Assembly: GCF_024158745.1 (NCBI RefSeq)
Contig: NZ_JAMZAW010000004.1
Location: 1 to 64,000, forward strand
From: Paenibacillus tyrphae
GTDB lineage: Bacteria; Bacillota; Bacilli; Paenibacillales; NBRC-103111
Direction: 5' to 3'
Length of the DNA stretch: 64,000 nt
The notes under the pieces are model-generated. The model was not told where the DNA came from. It did no database searches and was given only the letters and a program-made list of their open reading frames with translations. Each line of letters begins with the position of its first letter. Within the stretch, counting starts at the first letter, position 1. Made by a program: the position numbers and the translations under genes. Positions 42,837 through 51,345 of this stretch are shown here, one piece after another.

Positions 42837-43874
42837 ATGAATATGATGGCCTTTCTTCAAAGAAAAGATGTGCGGCGCTTCGGCATTCTCGCGCTCTTCT
42901 GCCTGCTGTTGTTCTGGCTGAGAGGCATGCTGAACCTCATCTTGTTGACATTCTTGATGACGTTCCTCATGGATCGTCTTCATCACTTGGTCCATCGCTG
43001 GATTAAACCGATCATTCCTGTCGATTCCAAGCTGCTGCTATCCATTCTGTACGTTTTGCTTGTCGCCGTACTGGTGGCCGGGGGCTTCAAAGTGTTTCCC
43101 GCCCTGGTTCACGAAGTAGGTCAACTGATCGTAATCGTCAAGCACGTATACGCTCATCCGCAGAACGAAATCGTGAGCTATCTCGTCTCCGTCGTTCATC
43201 AGCTCGACCTTCACAGCATCATCAAGCCCGGATTGGATATGATCAAAAAGGTTGGCCATTGGGGCTTCGAATGGTTTCTGGCCGTCATTATGAGCTTGAT
43301 TCTGCTGCTCAGCAAATCGAGCGTCATCCGGTTCACGCACAAGCTTCGGGCGAGCAAGATCGGATGGCTGGTGGAAGAAATCGAATACTTCGGCCAAAAA
43401 TTCGTCCTCACCTTCGGCAAAGTGATCGAAACCCAGCTGCTGATTGCGCTGATCAACTGCGTGTTGACGACAATCGCCTTATGGGCGATGGGGTTTCCGA
43501 ACCTGTTCGGCCTGGCGCTCCTAATTTTCGTTCTTGGCTTGATTCCTGTCGCCGGCGTATTCATCTCGTTGATTCCGCTGTGCGCTATCGCGTTCAGCCT
43601 TGGCGGTTTCGTCTATGTCATCTATTTAGTCGTGACGATTACTTTGATTCACGCCTTGGAAGCCTATGTGCTCAATCCGCGGCTGATGGCATCCAAGACG
43701 CATCTGCCGATCTTTTACACCTTTATCGTGCTCCTGTTCTCCGAGCATTTCTTCGGAATCTGGGGCCTGATCGTCGGAATTCCGACATTCGTATTTATCC
43801 TTGATTTGTTAGAGGTTCAAACGGTGGGACAGCCGATTCGCCTTGCGCTTCCCCCATCCCCTAAGGAGGAATGA
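42837..43874 (+). CDS. AI-2E-family (PerM-like) permease
   Basis: 345 residues from the ATG at 42837 (GAAAGGATG upstream). About seven or eight membrane segments. The conserved segment FVLGLIPVAGVFISLIPLCAIAF and the late LIHALEAYVLNPRLMASKTHLPIF are family signatures. The family covers putative transporters from AI-2 exporters to sodium/proton antiporters, so no substrate is assigned. It is first in a unit with a PssA-like and a DedA gene, which hints at envelope or lipid homeostasis. Confidence 0.8.
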   Translation: MNMMAFLQRKDVRRFGILALFCLLLFWLRGMLNLILLTFLMTFLMDRLHHLVHRWIKPIIPVDSKLLLSILYVLLVAVLVAGGFKVFPALVHEVGQLIVIVKHVYAHPQNEIVSYLVSVVHQLDLHSIIKPGLDMIKKVGHWGFEWFLAVIMSLILLLSKSSVIRFTHKLRASKIGWLVEEIEYFGQKFVLTFGKVIETQLLIALINCVLTTIALWAMGFPNLFGLALLIFVLGLIPVAGVFISLIPLCAIAFSLGGFVYVIYLVVTITLIHALEAYVLNPRLMASKTHLPIFYTFIVLLFSEHFFGIWGLIVGIPTFVFILDLLEVQTVGQPIRLALPPSPKEE

Positions 43875-43879
43875 TCACA

Positions 43880-44425
43880 ATGTTAAGAAAATCGATCCCG
43901 TTTGTGTTCGTAGCAGCGGGGCTGGGTATAGGCATGGTTTCGCTCCTGCTGGCGTTTCACGGCAAGGTGCTTTCTGCGGTTCTGCTGGTCGCGATTGCGG
44001 CCTTGCTGGACCTGTTCGGCGGCTATATTGCGGAAAAGCTGGAGCTGTCGGGCGAATTCGCTAAGGAGCTTCGTTCCTTATCGGAGCTGATTTCCTTCGG
44101 CGCCGCGCCGGCCATCATTATCTATGTCGTCGCCTTGCGTGAGCTGCCAGTATACGGTACGCTGCTGATCGGCTTGTTCATGGTATGCGGCGCGCTGCGG
44201 CTGGCCCGTTTCAACGTGAAAACCTGTCAAAACCGTTGTCATATCGGTCTGCCAATTACCGGAGCAGGCTGTCTGTTATCCGCATTTGCCTTGTGGAACC
44301 CGCCATCGCATCTTTTGGCGGTGACGGTGCTGGTCATTGTCGGGCTTTCTTTCCTGATGATCAGCACGATTAAGATTCCCGCATTTCGTCCAAACAAAGC
44401 CGTGTACGATACCGAAAACGTCTAG
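43880..44425 (+). CDS. PssA-like CDP-alcohol phosphatidyltransferase with degenerate active site
   Basis: 181 residues from the ATG at 43880, 10 nt after AAGGAGG. Overall it follows B. subtilis PssA closely (GLPITGAGCLLSAFAL, FLMISTIKIPAFRPNK). The signature DxxDGxxAR...GxxxDxxxD should contain four Asp that bind Mg and CDP-DAG. Here the segment reads LLDLFGGYIAEK and FAKELRSLSELISFG: only the first Asp and first Gly-Ala remain; Asp2 is Gly, Arg is Glu, Gly2 is Ala, Asp3 is Arg and Asp4 is Glu. Serine transfer is not expected. A structural or regulatory role is inference. Confidence 0.8.
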   Translation: MLRKSIPFVFVAAGLGIGMVSLLLAFHGKVLSAVLLVAIAALLDLFGGYIAEKLELSGEFAKELRSLSELISFGAAPAIIIYVVALRELPVYGTLLIGLFMVCGALRLARFNVKTCQNRCHIGLPITGAGCLLSAFALWNPPSHLLAVTVLVIVGLSFLMISTIKIPAFRPNKAVYDTENV

Positions 44426-44455
44426 CACCAACGGCTGGAGAGGAGCTGTGTCCGC

Positions 44456-44989
44456 ATGCAATTTATACAGGAGATGATCTTACAGTACGGATATATCGCT
44501 TTATTCTTCAGCCTGGCGCTTGGCATTGTGGGCTTGCCTATCCCCGACGAGCTGCTGATGACCTTTATCGGTTATCTGGCGTCGGTCGGTATGCTGAATT
44601 ATTCGATCTCGGTCGCCGTCAGTCTCGCGGGAGCGATGACCGGCATGCTTTGCAGCTACGCGCTTGGCCGCAAGTTCGGCAAGCCGCTGCTGTGGAAGCA
44701 TGGCAAATGGATCAAACTGACCCCGGAACGGCTGGAAAAAGTGGAAGCATGGTTCCAGCGTTACGGGCCTTGGACGGTCAGCTTTGGCTATTTTATTCCT
44801 GGCATCCGTCACTTGACCTGCTACTTGTCCGGCGTTATCGGCATGGGCAAGCGCAAATATTTGCTGTTCTCGGCTGTCGGCGCGTTCAGTTGGTGCATAC
44901 TTTTTATCTCCATCGGCTATTTTATCGGGGCGCAGATCGACTTCTCGCATTTCCATGCGTCGCTGATGCACCGGTTTTTCTCGAAATAA
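44456..44989 (+). CDS. DedA-family membrane protein
   Basis: 177 residues with the VTT/SNARE-associated core: GIVGLPIPDELLMTFIGYLAS, SYALGRKFGKPLLWKHGKWIKL, and the FGYFIPGIRHLTCYLSGVIGMGKRKYL segment. DedA proteins act in membrane lipid scrambling (undecaprenyl phosphate, phospholipids) and proton balance. It lies 30 nt after the PssA-like gene. Confidence 0.85.
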   Translation: MQFIQEMILQYGYIALFFSLALGIVGLPIPDELLMTFIGYLASVGMLNYSISVAVSLAGAMTGMLCSYALGRKFGKPLLWKHGKWIKLTPERLEKVEAWFQRYGPWTVSFGYFIPGIRHLTCYLSGVIGMGKRKYLLFSAVGAFSWCILFISIGYFIGAQIDFSHFHASLMHRFFSK

Positions 44990-45019
44990 GAGCTCGGACA
45001 AGCTATAGCGGAAACGAAA

Positions 45020-45045
45020 AAGGCACGCTTATGAGGGCGTGCCTT
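45020..45045 (+). terminator. terminator hairpin left of repeat copy 3
   Basis: AAGGCACGC pairs with GCGTGCCTT. It is matched by the near-identical hairpin at 45262-45287. Confidence 0.65.
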
Positions 45046-45050
45046 GAGCT

Positions 45051-45256
45051 TGTTGAGGAAGTAGTCAATTGAGGTAATAGAAGTTACGAGGGGGGTGGGG
45101 TATCCACTTCCGACCGCTGTTGTCCTCGGGAAATTTGATTTGAAGCCGCTTAGTAGCGGATATTTCCCGAAGACAAAGGCGGCCGCTATCGCTTCTCCAG
45201 TGGATACCCCACCTCTGTATGCATCTCTATTTTCGTAAAAGCTCACTTTCTCAACA
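45051..45256 (-). repeat. MITE-like long-hairpin element, copy 3 (inverted)
   Basis: About 206 bp, the reverse complement of copies 1 and 2. Ends read TGTTGAGGAA and TTTCTCAACA. The 15-bp GGTGGGGTATCCACT/AGTGGATACCCCACC stem is intact. It lies between the convergent dedA and MFS genes. Confidence 0.8.
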
Positions 45257-45261
45257 CTCTG

Positions 45262-45290
45262 AAGGCACGCCCTTAAAAGCGTGCCTTTTT
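45262..45290 (-). terminator. terminator hairpin right of repeat copy 3
   Basis: AAGGCACGC pairs with GCGTGCCTT followed by T-run. It shares both stem arms with the left hairpin and ends just before the MFS stop at 45292. Confidence 0.65.
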
Positions 45291-45291
45291 G

Positions 45292-46539
45292 CTATTCTTG
45301 CCGTTTGCGCAGCGTCCGGCCGAACACGGCCAGAATCGGCAGCAGCAGCACCGCGGCGGTCACAAGGGACGCCCGAAGCGACAGACGGCTGCCGATCCAA
45401 CCGACGAACGGACCGCCCCCCGTCTGGCCGAGCGCGTCCGATTGATTGATCATCGAAAGCACCGTCGCCCGGACCTTGCCTTCGATGTTCAGATTAAGCC
45501 ACGTGTCGTAGATCGGCCCGCTGAGCGCTCCAATGATACCAAGCGCAAGAACGGAGCCAAGCGCCCAAGCAAAGCCGGGAGCGAAGGCAAACGACAAGAT
45601 GGCGGCGACCCGCAAGCCGGTCAAAACAAACATCGCCACGACGACCACCCGTTCGCTGCCCATATCCAACCGCTTCTCGGCCAGCCGTACGACGATCAGA
45701 CTGAGGAACGTCGTGAGGACGGAGATCAGGCCGAACCACATCGCCATCGAGAACGGCAGTTCGGCCGGGAAGCCGATCTCCTTGATCAGATGCGCTTCCC
45801 AAAGCCGGTCGTAGCCTTCCGACGCCGCGCCGCTGAACAGCGTGACGACGAGAATCATCAGCAGCACCGGCTCGCGGCGCACCACCCGTGCTCCGGACAG
45901 CCACGTCGACTTCATCTCCTGCCAATAAGAGAACTTGTCCAGCCGCTCCGGACGGACGAATTGGGTTTCCTTCATGAAAAGGAACAAAAACGCCCCAAGG
46001 CTGAGAAACATCAGACCGCTAATAACATAAGGCAGATTAGGAGCAAGCGTGGATAACCCGACGCTTAGTGCAATACCGATCAGCGTAGCGACAAGCGACA
46101 AGCGCTTGCCTTCCAGGAAAAGGCGCCCCACATGCTGCTCGCCGACTTCGTCAACGATCCAAGCCGTATCGGCCCCACTGATCAACGTCTCGCCGACGCC
46201 GCGGATACATTCCGCAATCAGAATCCACACGAACAGCGAAATCAAAGGGCTAACGCCCCCAAGCCACGGCGCACTGCCTTCCAGTACGTACGCGCCCCCG
46301 ATCACCAGCATCCCGGCAATAACCGACAGCCGCCGGCCATACGTATCGGCGACGACACCCGTAATTCCTTCGAAAATCAATACCGACACTTCCAAAACCG
46401 TACCAACGAGCAGCAGCTCGAACGGATTTAACCCGAGTTGACTTATGTAATATACCGCATAGGTCGTAAAGGCCGTCGCATTGGCGAGCGACGTCATAAA
46501 GATTTTAGTCTTATACACTTGTGACGCGCGAAATTTCAT
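45292..46539 (-). CDS. MFS transporter
   Basis: 415 residues with about 12 membrane segments. The motif A-like loop between segments 2 and 3 is GVVADTYGRRLSV. Overall length and layout fit drug/proton antiporters of the Bacillota. AAGGCGGATC precedes the ATG. A possible 22-codon leader lies 90 nt upstream, which would suit inducible efflux. Substrate unknown. Confidence 0.85.
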   Translation of the reverse strand: MKFRASQVYKTKIFMTSLANATAFTTYAVYYISQLGLNPFELLLVGTVLEVSVLIFEGITGVVADTYGRRLSVIAGMLVIGGAYVLEGSAPWLGGVSPLISLFVWILIAECIRGVGETLISGADTAWIVDEVGEQHVGRLFLEGKRLSLVATLIGIALSVGLSTLAPNLPYVISGLMFLSLGAFLFLFMKETQFVRPERLDKFSYWQEMKSTWLSGARVVRREPVLLMILVVTLFSGAASEGYDRLWEAHLIKEIGFPAELPFSMAMWFGLISVLTTFLSLIVVRLAEKRLDMGSERVVVVAMFVLTGLRVAAILSFAFAPGFAWALGSVLALGIIGALSGPIYDTWLNLNIEGKVRATVLSMINQSDALGQTGGGPFVGWIGSRLSLRASLVTAAVLLLPILAVFGRTLRKRQE

Positions 46540-46628
46540 GTAGTCAGATCCGCCTTTCCGGCAGACGGCACGTCACACAGGGCAGTACGGTTTCTTGCGC
46601 TTCCGTTTCATGCACACCGATGGACGGG

Positions 46629-46697
46629 TCATGCCGTTTGTTGTTTTATCGTTCCTGTAATCCTTAGGTTGAGTGAATAGGCCAAGCTTTTTTGCAT
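46629..46697 (-). CDS. possible 22-residue leader peptide before the MFS gene
   Basis: ATG at 46697 with GGAGGTG exactly 7 nt upstream. The peptide starts MQKSLAYSLNLRITGTIKQQ. Translation leaders before drug exporters can sense ribosome stalling. No clear alternative hairpins were worked out, so this is a candidate only. The rest of 46540-46971 shows no gene. Confidence 0.35.
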   Translation of the reverse strand: MQKSLAYSLNLRITGTIKQQTA

Positions 46698-46971
46698 AAT
46701 GAAACACCTCCGATTGGTATACCTTCCATTATAAATAGTTTACAAAATATAGAAAGGGTAAATTTAAAAGTAACGAAACTCTCCCCGGTTTTGCACAACC
46801 GGTATAGTTTCCCTCGGCTGCCCTTTTCGTCGGCCGCTTACCTGCTATGCTTAAAAGTTATCTACATTTTCTCTTGAACTGTTGGATGAACTATTTTACA
46901 ATATAAATATATGAATAAATGCTCATGTATTATCAGATTAAAATTAACTACTATGTCGTTTAAGGAGCTCG

Positions 46972-48018
46972 ATGGGAATGAAGCAGGTTGACGTACTGGT
47001 GATCGGTGCCGGGCAAGCCGGTCTCGCGATGGGATATTATTTGAAACAGCAAGCGGTGTCGTTTGCCTTGCTGGATGCAAGCGACCGCATCGGGAACAGC
47101 TGGAGAAACCGGTATGATTCCTTGGTGCTGTTCACGCCTCGAAAATATTCGCTGCCGGGCATGCCCATGTCTGGCGATCCGAGCGGATTGCCGACCAAGG
47201 ACGAAGTAGCAGACTATCTCGAAGCTTACGCGGAGCGTTATTCCCTGCCGGTACAATTGCAAACGCAGGTCATTTCGATGACCAAGACGAGCCAAGGCTT
47301 CCTCGTCGAAACGAATCGTGGAACCTACCGGGCGGGTAAAGTCATCGTGGCGACCGGTCCGTTCCACACGCCTTTCGTTCCCGGCTTTGCCTCAGGGCTT
47401 CCGGACGAACTCTATCAAACGCACAGCAGCGCATACCGGAATTCCGGCGAGCTGCTGGACGGACCTGTGCTTGTCGTCGGTGCGGGTAATTCGGGTGCGC
47501 AGATTGCCGCAGAGCTGTCCCGGGAGCGGCTAGTCTATTTGTCCGCGGGAAGCGAGCTGCATTTTAAACCGTTACATGTGCTGGGCAAAAGCATTTTTTG
47601 GTACTTCGATCTGTTCGGATTTATCCGTGCGGATAAAGGCTCCCTACTCGGTTCGTGGCTGAAGAGACAGCCCGAGCAAATTTACGGGCTCGAACTGAAA
47701 TCGCTTATGGCGGATCAAAAAGTGCTGCTTAAGCCGAGAGCGGTCGGGGCGAAGGAAAACCGTATTCTTTTCGAAGACGGTTCCGAAGCGGAAGTCAGCA
47801 ATATCGTATGGGCGACCGGCTACCGCAGCGACTACCGGTGGATACGAATCGATGATGCTGTTGATTCGCAGGGGAACCCTATTCACCGCGGCGGCGTCAG
47901 CCCGGTGTCCGGGCTATATTATCTCGGCCTGCCGTGGCAGTCGTCCCGGGGCTCGGCGCTGCTGGGCTGGGTAGGCCGCGATGCGGCGAAGCTGGCGGAA
48001 AAGATCCGGCGTTCGTAG
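46972..48018 (+). CDS. FAD/NAD(P)H-dependent oxidoreductase (CzcO-like flavoprotein)
   Basis: 348 residues. AAGGAG lies 4 nt before the ATG at 46972 and 10 nt before a second ATG at 46978; either may start. FAD-binding VLVIGAGQAGLAMGYYL is near the N-terminus and NADPH-binding LVVGAGNSGAQIAAEL near residue 167, with an ATG motif (VIVATGPFHTP) and a late IVWATGY. This is the plan of flavin monooxygenase-like proteins (CzcO/YhiN neighbours). The substrate is unknown; the gene stands alone. Confidence 0.85.
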   Translation: MGMKQVDVLVIGAGQAGLAMGYYLKQQAVSFALLDASDRIGNSWRNRYDSLVLFTPRKYSLPGMPMSGDPSGLPTKDEVADYLEAYAERYSLPVQLQTQVISMTKTSQGFLVETNRGTYRAGKVIVATGPFHTPFVPGFASGLPDELYQTHSSAYRNSGELLDGPVLVVGAGNSGAQIAAELSRERLVYLSAGSELHFKPLHVLGKSIFWYFDLFGFIRADKGSLLGSWLKRQPEQIYGLELKSLMADQKVLLKPRAVGAKENRILFEDGSEAEVSNIVWATGYRSDYRWIRIDDAVDSQGNPIHRGGVSPVSGLYYLGLPWQSSRGSALLGWVGRDAAKLAEKIRRS

Positions 48019-48075
48019 ATTTGCAGTCAGGTTTTGGTGTACAATAAAGTAAATAAATGTGACGGAGGTGCATCT

Positions 48076-48450
48076 ATGAGCGATAGGTCATTCGCCTTGA
48101 AATCGGTTACCCCGATTCTTCGAATATTCGACGAAGCCAAAGCGAGAGCGTTTTACGTGGATTATCTCGGCTTCCAGATCGATTGGGAGCACCGCTTCGA
48201 AGAAAACTTGCCCTTATACATGCAAATTTCGCTTGGAGCGTGTACGCTCCACTTAAGCCAGCATCATGGGGATTGCTGCCCGGGGGCTGCGGTCCGCATC
48301 GAAGCCGAGAACCTCGACGCGTTCCATGCGAAGCTTGCGGCCAAAGACTATAAATACGCCCGGCCCGGCATTGAAACCACCCCTTGGGACACCCGTGAAC
48401 TTGCGGTAACGGACCCGTTCGGGAACCGTCTCATTTTTTTCGAAGCATAA
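48076..48450 (+). CDS. glyoxalase/bleomycin-resistance-fold protein
   Basis: 124 residues from the ATG at 48076 with GGAGGTG upstream. A VOC-fold protein: SVTPILRIFDEAKARAFYVDYLGFQIDW at the start and TRELAVTDPFGNRLIFFE at the end, the DPxGN motif typical of Ble-like binding proteins. Metal ligands are incomplete, as in antibiotic-binding members. A function in resistance is possible, unproven. Confidence 0.85.
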   Translation: MSDRSFALKSVTPILRIFDEAKARAFYVDYLGFQIDWEHRFEENLPLYMQISLGACTLHLSQHHGDCCPGAAVRIEAENLDAFHAKLAAKDYKYARPGIETTPWDTRELAVTDPFGNRLIFFEA

Positions 48451-48487
48451 CGAACCTCAAAAGCACATCAGGAGGGAACACAGAACG

Positions 48488-48958
48488 ATGCCGGATATGT
48501 TAGTGAAGCTGTACGAGCTTCCGGATGACGCCCCGCTCCGGACCAAACTGGAGGACGCGGGCTTTACGATTCGCAGGGCGCTCGTGCCGGAGAAGCATCT
48601 GATCCGAAGCTGGGTAAAGGAAAAATTCAATCCCCATTGGGAGAGCGAATGCGACGTCGCGATTAGCGGACACCCGACCTCCTGCTTTATCGCTACCTTG
48701 GAGGACAAGCTGGTCGGATTCGCATGTTACGACGCGACCTGCAAAGGCTTCTTCGGCCCGACCGGCGTAGACGACGTATGCCGCGGCAAAGGGGTCGGTA
48801 CCGGTCTGCTGCTGGCCTGCTTGCACGACATGCGGGCCCAAGGGTACGGCTATGCCGTGATTGGCGGCGCGGGTCCGGTCGCTTTTTACGAAAAGACGGT
48901 CGGTGCGATAGAAATTCCAGATTCCAAGCCGGGGATCTACAATGGAATGCTCCGTTAA
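48488..48958 (+). CDS. GNAT-family N-acetyltransferase
   Basis: 156 residues. AGGAGG precedes the ATG. The acetyl-CoA motif A is GVDDVCRGKGVGTGLLLACLHDM (R/Q-x2-G-x-G/A), followed by GYAVIGGAGPVAFYEKTVGA. It lies 37 nt downstream of the glyoxalase-fold gene, likely the same transcript. Substrate unknown. Confidence 0.85.
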   Translation: MPDMLVKLYELPDDAPLRTKLEDAGFTIRRALVPEKHLIRSWVKEKFNPHWESECDVAISGHPTSCFIATLEDKLVGFACYDATCKGFFGPTGVDDVCRGKGVGTGLLLACLHDMRAQGYGYAVIGGAGPVAFYEKTVGAIEIPDSKPGIYNGMLR

Positions 48959-49098
48959 TAGGTCTCCTCTATTGACCTGAGACCGAATACAAGCTACACT
49001 AGAAAGTACAAGCAGGGGAATTTCCAGCGGCCGTGCCGCATGGAAAGGCTTCTGCTTTTCTATTTTTCCCACCCACTCTAACAAACCGGGAGGAACCC

Positions 49099-51345
49099 GT
49101 GAATCATCGTTCGTTACGCACTCATCTGACGCTGGCCTTCGCGGTTATGGCGATTGTGCCGGTGCTGATCCTGGGCACCATTCAGGTGCAGCAGATCAAC
49201 AAGCTGACGCAAGAGTATAACAAAACGCAGGAGCATGCGACGAAGCGTCTCGCCGACGCCGTCGAAACGTACGTTTATTATTACCGCAACGCCGTAGATA
49301 CGCTCGCCACAACGATTAGCGCATCCGGTCCCGGGTTTCGCGACCGGGCCGGCTTGACGCGCAAAATCCAGTCGGTGAAAAATAACCTGCCCGGCTTCTC
49401 TCAGCTCTATGTGACGGATGAGAACGGCGCGATCAAAGCTCTCTCGCCGGATGCGGAAAGCGGCAATGCGCATGCGCTGCCGGTCGGCACCGATCTAAGC
49501 TCGCGGGAGTACTGGAAAAAAGTGAAGCTGACGCTGCAGCCCGCGATTTCCGTACCGATGCATGGCGCCGAGGGCGGATCTGCGCCGTTCGTCGCCATCG
49601 CCGCTCCGCTTTACAGCGAAAACCGGGCTTTTGAAGGCGTTGTGATCGGAATACTCGACATGGGCCAAATCGCAAGGCTCGTCACCCAATACGATTACGG
49701 ACCGGGCGCTTATCCCGCCGTGCTCGGTCCGGCCGGCAGAGTCATCTACCACCCTCAGAGCGAGCTGGTACAGTCCATCGCGGATTTGTCCGGCGAACCG
49801 GCGGTCCAAGCGGCGGCCTCCCTCAAGGAAGGGATGGACAAGTTCGTCTCCGGCGCCAATGGACAGAAAGAGCTTGTTTCCTTTAAAACGATCAACAGTC
49901 TTGGCTGGACAGTGTGGGTCGGCCGCTCTTACGCTGCGGTACAGGAGGCTTTTTTCGCCTCGCTTAAATCGACGTTTCTACTGCTCTTGCTTACGCTCGG
50001 CTTGACCGTGCTTCTGGGCTCCTACTTGGCCAAACGGCTGAACCGGACGATCCATGCGCTGGTTCGCTACACGCAGTCGCTCGCCGCCGACCGCTATACC
50101 GCGCCGAGCGAGCCGCTGTCTTCGCCGGGCGCGCCGTACGAGATGCACTATTTGGCAAGCCAATTTGCGCAGATGGCCGAGCAGATTCATGACAACCGGC
50201 AGGCCTTGCTTGAGCTGAACAGCGAACTGGAGCAGCGGGTCGAGGAGCGGACGCTCAGCTTGCAGCAGCAGCATGCGACGCTCGCCGCCATCCTGGAGAG
50301 CTACTCCGACGGCATCGTCCTTATCGACGTGAATCAGCAGGTCGTGCTTGCCAACCGCCGGATGGCCGAACTGTTCGGGTTTGACGGCAAAGAGCTCCTA
50401 AGCTTGACGGAGGAGGAACTGCTGAGCCGGATCGCCCGCAAGATGCCGCAGCCGGACGAGGAATTCGCCCGAATCGGCCGCAAGCCGAATCCAACCGGCA
50501 AATTTACGCTGGTCCGCTCCCCCGGCGACGAACGGGTCGTCCAACTGGCCTCGTTCCAAGTGACGGATGGCGGCAAGGAGTTCGGACGCGGCTACGTCTT
50601 CCGGGACATGACGAAGGAGCATGAGATCGACTCGCTGAAGAACGACTTGATCTCGCTCGCCTCGCATGAGTTCAAGACCCCGATTACGAGTATCAAAGGA
50701 AGCGTCGAGACGCTGCTGCGCAAGCATGCCGGATGGGACGAGGAGTTCAAGCAGGAGCTGTTGGAAGGCATTCACGAGGATATCGGCCGGATTCAGGAGC
50801 TGATCGACGAATGGCTCGACATTTCCAAGATCGAAGCCGGAGCGCTGAGCATTCATCCCGCTCCCGTCCGGGTCCGCTCTGTCGTCGAAGGAGCTTGGCA
50901 GAGACTGCCTCACACCCTCTCGGCCGATGCGCAGCTTCATATCGACTTGGACGAGGAACTGCCGCTTCTCTATGCGGACAAACGAAGAATGGAGCAAATT
51001 TTTATCAATCTGTTCACCAACTCCATCCGTTACAACGAATCGAAGCCTCATATCCGGGTCACGGCGGAGCCGAACGGGCTGAACGTGCGGATTTTCGTCA
51101 AGGACAACGGCATTGGCATTCCCGAAGCGCATCTGCCCCACATTTTCGACCGGTTCTACCGGGTCGACGTTTCGTCCAGCCGCCGTACCGGAGGAACGGG
51201 ACTGGGGCTTGCGATCTGCAAAGGCATCATCGACGCTCACAGCGGCTCGATCGAAGTACACAGCACGGAAGGCACAGGCACGACGATGATCGTCTCGGTA
51301 CCTATCTATTACGGCCAAACGGAGGACGACAATGAAGAAACATAA
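49099..51345 (+). CDS. large sensor histidine kinase with Cache and PAS domains
   Basis: 748 residues from the GTG at 49099 (GGGAGGAACCC upstream). Membrane segments at about 10-30 and 285-310 flank an extracellular region that looks like a double Cache domain (TLATTISASGPGFRDRAG, TDLSSREYWKKVKLTLQPAIS, GWTVWVGRSYAAVQEAF). HAMP, a coiled coil, a PAS domain (ILESYSDGIVLIDVNQQVVLANRRMAELFGF), HisKA (LASHEFKTPITSIKG) and HATPase_c (GTGLGLAICKGI) follow. Cache domains bind small organic ligands. It is coupled to its regulator by a 14-nt overlap. Confidence 0.9.
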   Translation: MNHRSLRTHLTLAFAVMAIVPVLILGTIQVQQINKLTQEYNKTQEHATKRLADAVETYVYYYRNAVDTLATTISASGPGFRDRAGLTRKIQSVKNNLPGFSQLYVTDENGAIKALSPDAESGNAHALPVGTDLSSREYWKKVKLTLQPAISVPMHGAEGGSAPFVAIAAPLYSENRAFEGVVIGILDMGQIARLVTQYDYGPGAYPAVLGPAGRVIYHPQSELVQSIADLSGEPAVQAAASLKEGMDKFVSGANGQKELVSFKTINSLGWTVWVGRSYAAVQEAFFASLKSTFLLLLLTLGLTVLLGSYLAKRLNRTIHALVRYTQSLAADRYTAPSEPLSSPGAPYEMHYLASQFAQMAEQIHDNRQALLELNSELEQRVEERTLSLQQQHATLAAILESYSDGIVLIDVNQQVVLANRRMAELFGFDGKELLSLTEEELLSRIARKMPQPDEEFARIGRKPNPTGKFTLVRSPGDERVVQLASFQVTDGGKEFGRGYVFRDMTKEHEIDSLKNDLISLASHEFKTPITSIKGSVETLLRKHAGWDEEFKQELLEGIHEDIGRIQELIDEWLDISKIEAGALSIHPAPVRVRSVVEGAWQRLPHTLSADAQLHIDLDEELPLLYADKRRMEQIFINLFTNSIRYNESKPHIRVTAEPNGLNVRIFVKDNGIGIPEAHLPHIFDRFYRVDVSSSRRTGGTGLGLAICKGIIDAHSGSIEVHSTEGTGTTMIVSVPIYYGQTEDDNEET

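Noticed and set aside
44917-45246. 109-codon frame through repeat copy 3
   Set aside because: It is a translation of the non-coding hairpin element. The other copies differ by changes that do not respect a reading frame, and no ribosome site exists.
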